From DASQBT01 sp963746955 (GTDB lineage: Bacteria > Pseudomonadota > Gammaproteobacteria > Burkholderiales > Thiobacillaceae), in NCBI GenBank assembly GCA_963746955.1, contig CAVVDR010000005.1:62001-126000 (forward strand): a stretch of 64,000 bases of DNA. The letters run 5' to 3'. Under the pieces are notes generated by a model. That model worked only from the letters and a program-made list of their open reading frames with translations, was not told the origin of the DNA and made no database searches. Positions 1-8,159 of this stretch are shown piece by piece (within the stretch, counting starts at the first letter, position 1; each line of letters starts with the position of its first letter). The position numbers were made by a program, and so were the translations under genes.

Positions 1-680
1 TCTTCCTTGTTGGTCCAGGCCGTGCCATACACGCGCTGCAGCATTTCGTTTTTCGAATCGCCGCGCCAGTAGGCGCCCGCCAGCTTCATCAGCTTGAAAT
101 GCTTGAGCTTGCCGGTGGACGGCACGTGCGGCCCCCGGCACAAGTCGATGAAGTCGCCTTCGCGGTAGAGGGAAATGTCCTCGTTACTGGGAATGGAGGC
201 AATAATCTCCGCCTTGTAAGCCTCGCCCATATCGCGGAAGAACTTAACCGCCTCGTCGCGCGGCATCACGCTGCGCTGAACCGGCAAGTCCTTTTTCGCC
301 AGCTCGGTCATCTTCTTCTCGATGGCCTGTAAGTCTTCCGGCGTGAATGGCCGCTTATAGGCAAAGTCATAATAGAAGCCGTCCTCGATCACCGGGCCGA
401 TGGTCACCTGGGCATCAGGAAACAGTTCCTTGACGGCGTAGGCCAGCAAGTGCGCAGTGGAATGACGGATCAGATCCAGGCCGTCCGTGTCCTTCTCGGT
501 CACGATCGCAAGCCGGCTGTCGGCATCCATGACAAAACTGGTGTCCACCAGCTTGCCGTTCACCCGTCCCGCCAGCGCGGCCTTGGCCAAGCCAGGGCCG
601 ATGCTTGCCGCAACCTGGGCGACCGAAACCGGACCATCAAAGCTTCTGACTGAACCATCCGGTAAGGTGATGTTGACCAT
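1..680 (-). CDS. thrS: Threonyl-tRNA synthetase, N-terminal part (runs off window start)
   Basis: This gene charges tRNA-Thr with threonine in the cytoplasm. Only the first ~226 codons are present; the rest lies beyond the window edge. The start ATG at 678-680 follows GGAGAGTGGGA. The N-terminus reads MVNITLPDGS and forms the TGS domain (about residues 1-60). The SAD editing domain follows, with the zinc-site-like HSTAHLL motif near residue 77 and the RGPHVPSTG segment further on. All are typical of bacterial ThrS. The gene lies downstream of tRNA-Val on the same strand, separated by a hairpin terminator, so it is probably transcribed independently. Confidence 0.95.
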   Translation of the reverse strand, partial: MVNITLPDGSVRSFDGPVSVAQVAASIGPGLAKAALAGRVNGKLVDTSFVMDADSRLAIVTEKDTDGLDLIRHSTAHLLAYAVKELFPDAQVTIGPVIEDGFYYDFAYKRPFTPEDLQAIEKKMTELAKKDLPVQRSVMPRDEAVKFFRDMGEAYKAEIIASIPSNEDISLYREGDFIDLCRGPHVPSTGKLKHFKLMKLAGAYWRGDSKNEMLQRVYGTAWTNKE

Positions 681-700
681 TCCCACTCTCCAAAACAAAA

Positions 701-720
701 AAGCGCGGCAAACCGCGCTT
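701..720 (-). terminator. Rho-independent terminator between tRNA-Val and thrS
   Basis: A perfect 8-bp stem (AAGCGCGG / CCGCGCTT) with a CAAA loop is followed on the minus strand by a run of six T. It sits downstream of the tRNA-Val gene and just upstream of the thrS start, so it would end the tRNA transcript. The plus strand also has a short T run, so the structure could act in both directions. Confidence 0.75.
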
Positions 721-845
721 TTTCATTCACATCTATCTAAAGGTTGCGAACAAACGACTGCGGCGGCTTCTCTATCCCTGAAAGCAAGAACAAGTTCGCG
801 GTGACATTTCACAACCTCCACGGGCCATCCCGACCCTCCGATAAT

Positions 846-922
846 TGGTAGGCGCGATTGGACTCGAACCAACGACCCCCACCATGTCAAGGTGGTGCTC
901 TAACCAGCTGAGCTACGCGCCT
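846..922 (-). tRNA. tRNA-Val (anticodon GAC)
   Basis: The minus strand folds as a 77-nt tRNA with an encoded CCA. The acceptor stem is AGGCGCG/CGCGCCT, the D-arm is GCTC..GAGC, the anticodon stem CCACC/GGTGG encloses TTGACAT (anticodon GAC), and the T-arm carries TTCGAGT. The sequence closely resembles E. coli tRNA-Val(GAC). Confidence 0.97.
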
Positions 923-1025
923 GTTGAGCGCGCATTGTAGCGGGTATGGGCCGCTCGCCGCAAGCGGAACGCCGCAAGCTGGATAATCAATACGTCACCC
1001 GGTGGGAGTCCTGTCGGAAGCTGCA

Positions 1026-1769
1026 TCACCCGCCCGGAACAATGCCCTCCAGTACCCGGCGCATGTTGCGCCAGTGCGAGCCTTCCCAAAACACCCGGTC
1101 GCATGAGTCGCAGGTGCTGAATCGCTCGTAGTTCGCCTGCGCCCTGGGCGGCAGGCGGTCGAATACGCTGGCCTTGTCAATTGGATGCAACGGCACATTG
1201 CAATGCAGGCACAGGGTGAACGGCCTGGCGCTTCGCGCAAGATCCAGGCGCTCGACGATTTCGCGCAGTTGCACTTCAGTTTTCAGCGCGTGCACATAAC
1301 AGGCGTGGGTGACAACGCGGCGCTTGAGCAGTTCGCGGTCGCGGGTCAGCACGATGCGTCCTTCCTGCTCAGCAATCGCCACAATGTCGTCGTCTTGAAA
1401 GTGGTTGTCGTACCGGGTGTCGAAGCCCAACATGCGCAGCATGTGCGCCAGCCTGCCCAGATGCGAGTCGGCGACAAAGCGCGTCACCCGCAACGGATAG
1501 TCGCGTACCCGCAACAACGGTGTCACATCAAGCGCCTCGAACTTCGGATATACCGCCACCCGGTCGCCATCCTGAAGAATCCGGCTGAAGTCTGCCGACT
1601 CGCCGTTCACCAGAATCAGCTCCACCTCGGTGTGCGGCACGCCCAGCGCCTCGATCATGTGCTTGGTGGTCGCGGCGCGCGCGCACTGGCAGGAAAACTC
1701 CTGCTTGCGCCGGCCCGGCGCGAGGAAGTCGTTCAGTTCTTCATAGAAGCGGAAAGTGGCGGTGGCCAT
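1026..1769 (-). CDS. Mut7-C ubiquitin/RNase domain protein
   Basis: A 247-residue protein with two recognisable parts. Residues ~1-90 form a ubiquitin-like Mut7-C fold (ATATFRFYEELNDFLAP, then LVNGESADF and DGDRVAVYPKFE). Residues ~95-247 form the Mut7-C RNase domain (PIN-like), with conserved Asp residues in FVADSHLGRLA, GFDTRY and ILTRDRELL. It ends in a CLHCN...CDSCD zinc ribbon. The family (formerly DUF82) is predicted to be RNase, but a bacterial substrate is not established. It lies 31 bp downstream of the RelA/SpoT-domain gene on the same strand and may be co-transcribed. Confidence 0.85.
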   Translation of the reverse strand: MATATFRFYEELNDFLAPGRRKQEFSCQCARAATTKHMIEALGVPHTEVELILVNGESADFSRILQDGDRVAVYPKFEALDVTPLLRVRDYPLRVTRFVADSHLGRLAHMLRMLGFDTRYDNHFQDDDIVAIAEQEGRIVLTRDRELLKRRVVTHACYVHALKTEVQLREIVERLDLARSARPFTLCLHCNVPLHPIDKASVFDRLPPRAQANYERFSTCDSCDRVFWEGSHWRNMRRVLEGIVPGG

Positions 1770-1800
1770 CGTTTGTGTTGGTGCTGGCTCCTCTGATCGT

Positions 1801-2892
1801 TCATGGTCGTCTTTTCGCAGAACGCACCTTGGGAACCGAGAGAGACACGCGCCTACTTTGTTTCGGATTGATTAGCTTCTCGCATCCGCTTTCCAACAAG
1901 CGAATGAAATCCCGTGCATCAGAGAAGTAGTTCCGGAAAGCGAGTCGAACCTCGTCGCTCGTATCCGCGCGCACGAGAACAATGTCTCTATCGGGCATCT
2001 CGCGCTCAAGCACAAACAGGGCTCGCAGAGCATCTGGCGCGTCGCGGAACGAACGGACTTCAAGCTCGCCGGTGTTCGAGAAAATCAGGATTGCGTTGCG
2101 CTTGTCTGAGACCGCGCTGTTTGCGGCGTTCAAACCACGAAGTGTTCTCAGCAAGCCCAACTCGTTATCGAGAGCAAGAAAACTTGACGCCAAATCGCGG
2201 TCAGAAATATCGGGGAATGTGCCCTTGAGGTTCTCATGCGCCCTTGCAAGGATTTCGCTGGCGAGAGCCATTGCATGCTCGTAGCGTTTGTCGCCTTTCT
2301 GGAATTTGGGCTGGCTCTCCGTGATGAAACCAATAACCTCAACAGCGGTAGACCATGCGTGCTGGACCAATGTACGGTACTGAATCTCGACGTTCAGACC
2401 GGAGAGTTTTTGGCCAACATCGGAGTTGACGTCGTATTCATATACATCATGTATGCCGCGGTAGCCAGTCTCCTTCGGGTGCTTTATGTAGTCGTACTTG
2501 TCTAGGTCGTTTCGGCGCTCGTGCTTGAAACGAGCACGATGAAAGGCGATACGAAACGAATAGAGTTCCTTGAGATTCTTAAATATCAATCGACATCCAG
2601 CGACATCATCCATTCGTGCGAGTTGCATCCCCGGCAATCGGAGAAGTTTGTCGAAGATCGTGCGTTTTCGCTTGTGACGTTGGGCAACAGTGATTTCAGT
2701 GCCGCGCGTACGACGCGTACGATTTCTCAGAATTGCCTGAAAGGTATTTAGGACGCCGCGATGTGCTGCTCGCCACTCGTCGATTACATGCAGATCTTCC
2801 GGCGTCGCCACCCCGTCACGGATATTCTGCCCAGCGCGATTTACACGGGATTTGGAGCCTCCAGGAAATGCACGTGGGGTTGATTGAGCCAT
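1801..2892 (-). CDS. Stand-alone RelA/SpoT-domain (p)ppGpp synthetase-like protein
   Basis: A 363-residue protein with a single RelA_SpoT nucleotidyltransferase domain (about residues 65-190) and no HD, TGS or ACT domain. Visible synthetase motifs are MDDVAGCRLIF, DYIKHPKETGYRGIH and VEIQYRTLVQHAWST. Family knowledge says such small alarmone synthetases make (p)ppGpp or pGpp from ATP plus GDP/GTP, and a subset act as toxins (toxSAS). The C-terminal ~170 residues are helical and basic at the end, with no domain I recognise. It follows the remains of a BrnT/BrnA pair on the same strand, which suggests a mobile or defence-type neighbourhood. Whether it is a housekeeping SAS or a toxin cannot be told from sequence alone. 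Confidence 0.8.
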   Translation of the reverse strand: MAQSTPRAFPGGSKSRVNRAGQNIRDGVATPEDLHVIDEWRAAHRGVLNTFQAILRNRTRRTRGTEITVAQRHKRKRTIFDKLLRLPGMQLARMDDVAGCRLIFKNLKELYSFRIAFHRARFKHERRNDLDKYDYIKHPKETGYRGIHDVYEYDVNSDVGQKLSGLNVEIQYRTLVQHAWSTAVEVIGFITESQPKFQKGDKRYEHAMALASEILARAHENLKGTFPDISDRDLASSFLALDNELGLLRTLRGLNAANSAVSDKRNAILIFSNTGELEVRSFRDAPDALRALFVLEREMPDRDIVLVRADTSDEVRLAFRNYFSDARDFIRLLESGCEKLINPKQSRRVSLSVPKVRSAKRRP

Positions 2893-2968
2893 GTAAGTCA
2901 GTCTATTGAATCAAAGGGGTCAGGGCCTTCAAGAGCCCATGGGGTTCGCAATTTTTCACCAAGTGCGA

Positions 2969-3212
2969 TCATTGGCTTTCCACCTTCTCCTGCAGCCACA
3001 CCTTGATCAGCGACTGGTACGGCACAGATGGCGTCGAGCAAGTGCTGCGGCAGGCGCAGGGAAATGCTGTTCGTCGTCGGCTGCAGATTGGGCAGGACGC
3101 TCCGTTTGGCTTTGGACCAATCAACATAGTTAGTGCTCTCATGGGTTTCCCGAAACGTCCGTTCCTCGGACTCCGACGCGAAGGCAGGAACTGGTTTAAG
3201 ACGTTTGCTCAT
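2969..3212 (-). pseudogene. brnA: BrnA-like antitoxin, disrupted by internal deletion
   Basis: The first ~60 codons match the BrnA/CopG antitoxin family (MSKRLKPVPAFASESEERTF, YVDWSKAKRSVLPNLQPTT, ISLRLPQHLLDAI). After DAI the frame breaks. The next recognisable BrnA segment, PYQSLIKVWLQEKVESQ-stop, lies in another frame starting near 3023 and ending at 2969-2971. About two dozen bases that should encode the turn between the two ribbon-helix-helix helices are missing at ~3026. Read straight through, the open frame continues to 2898 as an unrelated 104-residue tail. The DNA-binding domain is therefore lost. Confidence 0.8.
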
Positions 3213-3480
3213 GGATTGTTCGCTCCTTGCGATGCATGTCCCGTGCGGAAGTCACCCTGATTCTTGATGCCCGTACGGCAAAGGCAATGTGCAATTGACG
3301 TCCTGCATGCGTGATGCCGAGAGCATGGAAGCGGGTTTCCGCCTGGCTGTGCTTGACATCGTCCAGCAACAGCAGGGTTCGATCGAAAAACACCGGCTCC
3401 GCTTCCGACGCCCTAACGCCATGCTTCTCGTTCGGCGGACATTCCCTTTGTCCCATTCGAAGCCCTCAATCAGCGTCAGA
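3196..3480 (-). pseudogene. brnT: BrnT-like toxin, frameshifted remnant
   Basis: Residues from NEKHGVRASEAEPVFFDR onward, then RFHALGITHAGRQLHIAFAVR and IRVTSARDMHRKE, are characteristic of BrnT, a RelE-fold ribonuclease toxin. The expected N-terminal FEWDKGNVR is present upstream but in another frame. Joining the two requires one extra base near 3431-3440. No convincing start codon precedes FEWDKGN. The 3' end overlaps the brnA start by 17 bp, the normal brnTA arrangement. The remaining open frame begins at an internal ATG (3454-3456). Confidence 0.75.
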
Positions 3481-3504
3481 TAAATCGCTTGTCTATATGA
3501 TAAA

Positions 3505-3840
3505 CATATTCAACACAACCCACAGCTTGTTGATAATGCGGCCGACCGAGGCGGCTCCCTTGACCCGCACGGTCAGTTTCATATTGGCGTATTCGCCAAC
3601 GCGATCCTTGGTAAACACGTCGGACACATTGCGCAGAGGGCCCCGGGGGCCGACGGTGCGCAGGCACACATCGACGGCGAAGCGGACTTCCGTTCTGGCC
3701 TCGGCCCAGGATTCACCTCGGACAGATCGGGCTTGCATCAGCGCGCCGGCGTCAAGCGCATGACACCCAGACCCTCGACAATGACCCCGGTGGGACAGGA
3801 TGTACGTGGACGGCCTTGGTCACGATAGCGGAGGTACGTT
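3505..3840 (-). pseudogene. Decayed relA 3'-end fragment (ACT-domain region)
   Basis: This stretch is a diverged partial copy of the C-terminal coding region of the intact relA at 6000-8159. Shared segments include LRNVSDVFTKDRV, VGEYANMKLTVRVK and GRIINKL, plus matches further 5' around 3700-3830 (bases coding the AWAES and GLGVM-like segments). Relative to relA it lacks the bases for about nine residues after FTKERV, and another internal stretch is missing. No complete gene can be read. It sits beside the broken brnTA, so the region looks like a recombination scar. Confidence 0.75.
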
Positions 3841-4073
3841 GATCCTGCACGTCATGGGAAAAGGCCAAGTCTTTCCCTACCCTGCGCCCGAAAGTCTAAC
3901 TGGCTTCCTGCTTTATGCCTTGAACAAGTTGCCAAATGATGTGTTGAGCTGGCTGCAAGAGGAACTTGCCCTGCTCGTCCAGCGGGTAAACAATGTTCAC
4001 CCGGGAACCGCCAGTAAGCCTCTTCCCATCCTGGCGGGCTTTAGGGAACACAATTTCTTGAAAGGACCCAGCT

Positions 4074-4637
4074 ATGAACACGACGGAAGATCCCGCACCG
4101 GTCAAGGCCTCCGGCATGGACACCAATCGGAAGCTCATGCTGATTCTGGCTGCCGCCCTGGTGGTGGTCGCGCTTGGTATGTATGCATGGAAGTCCGCCG
4201 CCGTGGGCGCGGTGGAGGCCAAACTGGCGCAGACCCGGACAGCGTTGACCGAACAGGCACGTCAAGTTGATGCGCGCCATTCGGAGGAAGACCTGCGGCT
4301 ATTCAGCACTCCCTTGGCCTGGGCCATTCGCCGGGAGCTCATGGCTTCCAATCTGGATCAGGTGGACCAGTACTTCAGCGATCTCGTTCAACTTAAAGGT
4401 TTTGAATCTGCCGTGCTTGCCAATCCCGACGGCAAAGTCATTGTCGCCAGCGACCGCAACAAGCTTGCCATGTCCTTTCCCAACCTTTATCCCAGCCAGT
4501 ACTTGCAAGCCAAGGAGATTCAGGTTGAACGTGCCAACAAGGACACCTTGCGCGCCATCATTCCCATCTTTGGACTGAATCAGCGCTTGGGTACGCTAGT
4601 GCTGGAATACGCGCCCCCCGGCTATTCGCTGCAATAA
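4074..4637 (+). CDS. Membrane-anchored protein with periplasmic sensor-like domain, unknown function
   Basis: A 187-residue protein. AAAGGA lies 7-8 bases before the ATG. A cytoplasmic N-terminus of ~23 residues is followed by one transmembrane helix (residues ~24-42, LMLILAAALVVVALGMYAW). The periplasmic region has a predicted coiled stretch (~50-75). A PAS/Cache-like part follows (GFESAVLANPDGKVIVASD, then LRAIIPIFGLNQRLGTLVLEY). The layout resembles the sensory half of a signalling protein but there is no output domain. I do not recognise the family. Confidence 0.65.
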   Translation: MNTTEDPAPVKASGMDTNRKLMLILAAALVVVALGMYAWKSAAVGAVEAKLAQTRTALTEQARQVDARHSEEDLRLFSTPLAWAIRRELMASNLDQVDQYFSDLVQLKGFESAVLANPDGKVIVASDRNKLAMSFPNLYPSQYLQAKEIQVERANKDTLRAIIPIFGLNQRLGTLVLEYAPPGYSLQ

Positions 4638-4930
4638 GGCCAAACATGGCATGAATCCCCTGACAAGATGCTTGATGGTCGTCATTGCCGAGACCACTCG
4701 CCCGCTTATGGGGTTACCCCGGCACTCTAGCCGCTATCCAAGAGTGGTTCAGATGCGATTGAGACATCGATTGCCTATCGTTCCTATTGCCATATTGACA
4801 GCCAGTTTCCTGGCTGCGACAAGTCTGTTTCTGCTTGATTTCTCAGTGCCATGCCACGCTGCCAGGATGCATTTTGGCGCGACAGGTCTAAACTCTGTGA
4901 AGCCGGTCAATTTTTTCAATGGAGAGTGAA

Positions 4931-5218
4931 ATGGGTGAGAGAGACGCTTATGTGCAGAAGATGAAGGCGAAGCTGGACGAGTGGAATTCAGAAATCGACC
5001 GGCTGTCGGAGAAGACTAATGCGGCGAAGGCCGACGCCAAACTCAGATACCAGGAACAGGTCGACAGACTCAAGGCACAGAGCGACACAGCCCGGCGCAA
5101 GCTGGACGAACTCGGCGCGGCCAGCGAAAGCGCCTGGAAGGACTTGCGTACAGGGGTGGATTTGGCCTGGGAATCCATCAGCATGGCTGTCAAGGACGCC
5201 ATCACCCGCTTCAAATGA
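4931..5218 (+). CDS. Small coiled-coil protein, unknown function
   Basis: A 95-residue, highly charged helical protein with heptad spacing throughout (MGERDAYVQKMKAKLDEW, then IDRLSEKTNAAKADAKLRYQ). It ends in an amphipathic segment (AWKDLRTGVDLAWESISMAV). I chose the ATG at 4931 because GGAGAG stands 4 bases upstream; an in-frame ATG at 4919 lacks a site. Similar small coiled-coil proteins are common in Proteobacteria and have no firm function. It precedes a membrane protein that also has a coiled-coil tail. Confidence 0.7.
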   Translation: MGERDAYVQKMKAKLDEWNSEIDRLSEKTNAAKADAKLRYQEQVDRLKAQSDTARRKLDELGAASESAWKDLRTGVDLAWESISMAVKDAITRFK

Positions 5219-5434
5219 CGCGCTGCGCCTGCTTTGTCCGTACGCCTCCCGACTGGTAACCACGCACAGTCAAGAACAGGATTGTCCCGGCCGGGGAGAA
5301 CAAATTCGACCGCAATCACTGTGGCGGATTGCAGGCGCCGCGCAAAGGATTGCTTGATTGGGCTGTTGCCATGCAAGCGCTTACCGTGCAAATTTGATAT
5401 GCACCATTCAAGAGTAAGTTGATGGGGAATTGAA

Positions 5435-5929
5435 ATGAAAATTCTGGGGCCGCTTATTGTTGCAGGATTGGTCTTATTGGGTGTCTTTACCCTGGCCAAC
5501 TGGAGCCTGCTGAGCACGCCGACCGCTTTGTCCTTTGTGGCATTTAGTCTTAACGCGCCGTTGGGCTTGATCTTATTGGGCGCGACTTTGCTATTTGTGG
5601 GGCTTTTTACCGCATACGTCCTCATCCTTCGCACCGGAATGCTGATGGACGCCCGCCGCCATGCGCGGGAACTCCAGGCTCAGCGGCTCTTGGCCGAGAA
5701 GGCAGAGGCCTCGCGACTTAACGAGCTGCGGGGCCAACTCGACAGTGAGTTTTCCCAGTTGCGAGCTAGGGCGGAGCAATCCCACGCTGATCTGAGTGCC
5801 CGTATCGAAGCCATGGAGCAAGCGCTGCGGAACGCCATTGACGAATCCAACCATACCCTGTCAGCGTACATTGGCGAAGTGGAAGACAAGCTCGACCGCG
5901 GCTTGACGCACCCCGCGACTGCAAAATAG
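5435..5929 (+). CDS. LapA-like inner-membrane protein with coiled-coil tail
   Basis: A 164-residue protein with two transmembrane helices (residues ~4-24 and ~44-66: LGLILLGATLLFVGLFTAYV). A cytoplasmic coiled coil follows (about 70-155, with RAEQSHADLSARIEAMEQAL). This topology matches the LapA/DUF1049 family, some of which help assemble lipopolysaccharide. The tail here is longer than in classical LapA (~100 residues), so the assignment is by layout. It may act with the coiled-coil protein just upstream. Confidence 0.65.
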   Translation: MKILGPLIVAGLVLLGVFTLANWSLLSTPTALSFVAFSLNAPLGLILLGATLLFVGLFTAYVLILRTGMLMDARRHARELQAQRLLAEKAEASRLNELRGQLDSEFSQLRARAEQSHADLSARIEAMEQALRNAIDESNHTLSAYIGEVEDKLDRGLTHPATAK

Positions 5930-5999
5930 ATCAATGACGTCAAGGGCCCTCCAGACCGGAATGTTTCGACACTTTCCCCAAGGGCGAGCACGGCGGTTC

Positions 6000-8159
6000 C
6001 TACCCCCTCCCCACCTCGATCACGCTGTGCACCTGCCCCAGTTTGTTGATCAGCCGGCCGATCTGCGCGGCTTCCTTGACGCGCACCGTCAGTCTCATGT
6101 TGGCGTATTCGCCGACACTCTCGGTATTGACGCGCAGCACGTCGACCCGCTCCTTGGTGAAGACATCGGACACATCGCGTAGCAGGCCCTGGCGGTCAAA
6201 GGCGCGCAGGCGAACATCGACGGTGAAGCCTCCTTCCATTCTGGACTCGGCCCAGGCGGCACGCAGGATGCGGTCGGGGTTGTACTTGACCAGATTGGGA
6301 CAAGCCTGGCGGTGCACGGTGACGCCGCGGCCCACCGTTGTGTAGGCGACGATGGCCTCGGGCGGCTCGGGCTTGCAGCAGCGCGCGAGGGTAAGGGGCA
6401 CGGCTCCCAAGCCCTCTACGATGACGCCAGTGGGACTGGAGGCGCGCGGCCGGACCTTGGTCGCAATGGCCGGCGCGGCGGCGGGCATGCCCAGTTCGCG
6501 TACCGCTTGGGCGAGGATTTGCGGGCCAACGTCGCCTCGTCCCAGGGCGGCAAGAAATTCGTCCACGCTGTTGAATTTGAGCGCCTGGGCAAGCCTGTCC
6601 TGCGGCACGGCGGAACTGCCCATGCGCTTGAGTTCCTTGTCGAGTTGGGCGCGGCCCAGTTGTGTCAACTCGCCCTGGTCGCGCTGCTTGAACCAGTTGC
6701 GGACCTTGGATTTGCCGCGGTGGGTCTTGAGGTAGCCAAGATTCGGGTTAAGCCAGTCGCGGCTGGGGCCTCCCTGTTTGACCGTCAGCACTTCAACCCG
6801 CTGGCCGTTTTCCAGCGGGGTGTTGAGCGGCACCATGACGCCGTCCACCCGCGCGCCGCGACAGCGGTGGCCGAGATCGGTATGCAATGCATAGGCAAAA
6901 TCGATCGGCGTGGCGCCGCGGTCCAGGCTGATGACGCGGCCGAGTGGAGTCAGCACGTAGACCTGGTCCTGGAACAGCTCGGTGCGGAACTCTTCGGCAA
7001 ACTCGCCGGCATCCGCCACGTCGTCCTTCCATTCCAGCAATTGCCGCAGCCAGGCGATTCTTTCCTCCATACGCGCATCAGTCCGGCCGCCTTCCTTGTA
7101 GCGCCAGTGCGCGGCCACCCCCAGCTCGGCGTGCCTGTGCATTTCTACCGTGCGTATCTGCACTTCCAGCGCGCGGTCTTCCGGGCCGATTACGGCGGTA
7201 TGCAGGGAGCGATACTCGTTGCTCTTGGGATGGGAGATGTAGTCGTCGAACTCGCTGGGGATCGACTGCCACAGATTGTGGACCACGCCCAGCACGGTAT
7301 AGCAGTCGGCTTCCTTCTCCACCAGCACGCGCACCGCGCGGATGTCATAGAGCTGCTCGAAGCCCAGGTCCTTGCGCTGCATTTTGTTGATGATGCTGGC
7401 GATATGCTTGGGCCGGCCCATCACCTCGGCCTTGACGCCGTGTTTCGTCAGTTCGGCCTTGAGCGTGGAAACCACATTCGCGATATAGCGCTCGCGGTCG
7501 CCGCGCTTTTCATCCAGCAGGCCGGCAATGCGCCGGTAGGTTTCGCCCTCCAGGTAACGACAGGCCCAGTCTTCCATTTCCCACTTGATCTGCCACACCC
7601 CCAGACGATTGGCCAGGGGCGAAAACAGGTCGCGGGTTTGCCGGCCCAGTTGATATTGCAAGGCGGCGTCGGCTCTGGCCACACAGCGCAAGGCGTGCGT
7701 GCGTTCCGCAAGTTTCACCAGCACGGCGCGCACGTCCTGGACCATGGCCAGCACCATCTGGCGCAGGGATTCAACATGCGCCGCCGCCTCCACGTCCGGA
7801 TCCTGACTGCCACGGGCCAATACCTCGATGCGCGCCATGGAGGCGACCGCGCGCGCCACTTCCCCGGCGGGGCCGAATTCAAGCAGGGCATCAGGTGCGG
7901 TTGCGGCCAGAGGATACAGCAACGCCGCGATCACCGGCTCCGGACCGAGCCGGAGTTCCGCGACGATCAGCGCCGTGCCCAGCGCATGGGCAAACAGATT
8001 GCCTCCAGTCGAGGTGACTTGATTGTGCAGCATGCGATGGGCCAGGTCCATGGCTCGCTCAATATCCGGGGAAAGCGCCAGGCCCAGCACGTGCGCCAGG
8101 CGGGTGCGGGCCGCGTTCAGGTCAACGATTTCGTTGCAGGTGGGTTTGCTCTCATTCAT
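6000..8159 (-). CDS. relA: RelA-type (p)ppGpp synthetase
   Basis: A 719-residue stringent-response enzyme that makes (p)ppGpp on stalled ribosomes. In order: a degenerate N-terminal HD-hydrolase region (HALGTALIVAELRLG, but AALLYPLAATAPD where an active SpoT has HDxxED), the synthetase domain (~230-380; IRAVRVLV, YISHPKSNEYRSLH, LEVQIRTVEMHRHAE), TGS (~400-465; VYVLTPLGRVISLDRGATP), a helical and zinc-finger-like region, and a C-terminal ACT domain (VRLRAFDRQGLLRDVSDVF). Loss of the HD motif points to RelA, not the bifunctional SpoT. The ATG overlaps the end of comEC (GATGAATGA), so the two are translationally coupled. Confidence 0.93.
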   Translation of the reverse strand: MNESKPTCNEIVDLNAARTRLAHVLGLALSPDIERAMDLAHRMLHNQVTSTGGNLFAHALGTALIVAELRLGPEPVIAALLYPLAATAPDALLEFGPAGEVARAVASMARIEVLARGSQDPDVEAAAHVESLRQMVLAMVQDVRAVLVKLAERTHALRCVARADAALQYQLGRQTRDLFSPLANRLGVWQIKWEMEDWACRYLEGETYRRIAGLLDEKRGDRERYIANVVSTLKAELTKHGVKAEVMGRPKHIASIINKMQRKDLGFEQLYDIRAVRVLVEKEADCYTVLGVVHNLWQSIPSEFDDYISHPKSNEYRSLHTAVIGPEDRALEVQIRTVEMHRHAELGVAAHWRYKEGGRTDARMEERIAWLRQLLEWKDDVADAGEFAEEFRTELFQDQVYVLTPLGRVISLDRGATPIDFAYALHTDLGHRCRGARVDGVMVPLNTPLENGQRVEVLTVKQGGPSRDWLNPNLGYLKTHRGKSKVRNWFKQRDQGELTQLGRAQLDKELKRMGSSAVPQDRLAQALKFNSVDEFLAALGRGDVGPQILAQAVRELGMPAAAPAIATKVRPRASSPTGVIVEGLGAVPLTLARCCKPEPPEAIVAYTTVGRGVTVHRQACPNLVKYNPDRILRAAWAESRMEGGFTVDVRLRAFDRQGLLRDVSDVFTKERVDVLRVNTESVGEYANMRLTVRVKEAAQIGRLINKLGQVHSVIEVGRG

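Noticed and set aside
3800..4270. A 156-codon plus-strand frame
   Set aside because: It starts in the relA remnant and overlaps the better-supported membrane protein that has its own ribosome-binding site.
4651..4929. A 92-codon plus-strand frame with a hydrophobic stretch
   Set aside because: No ribosome-binding site, irregular composition; not enough to call a gene.
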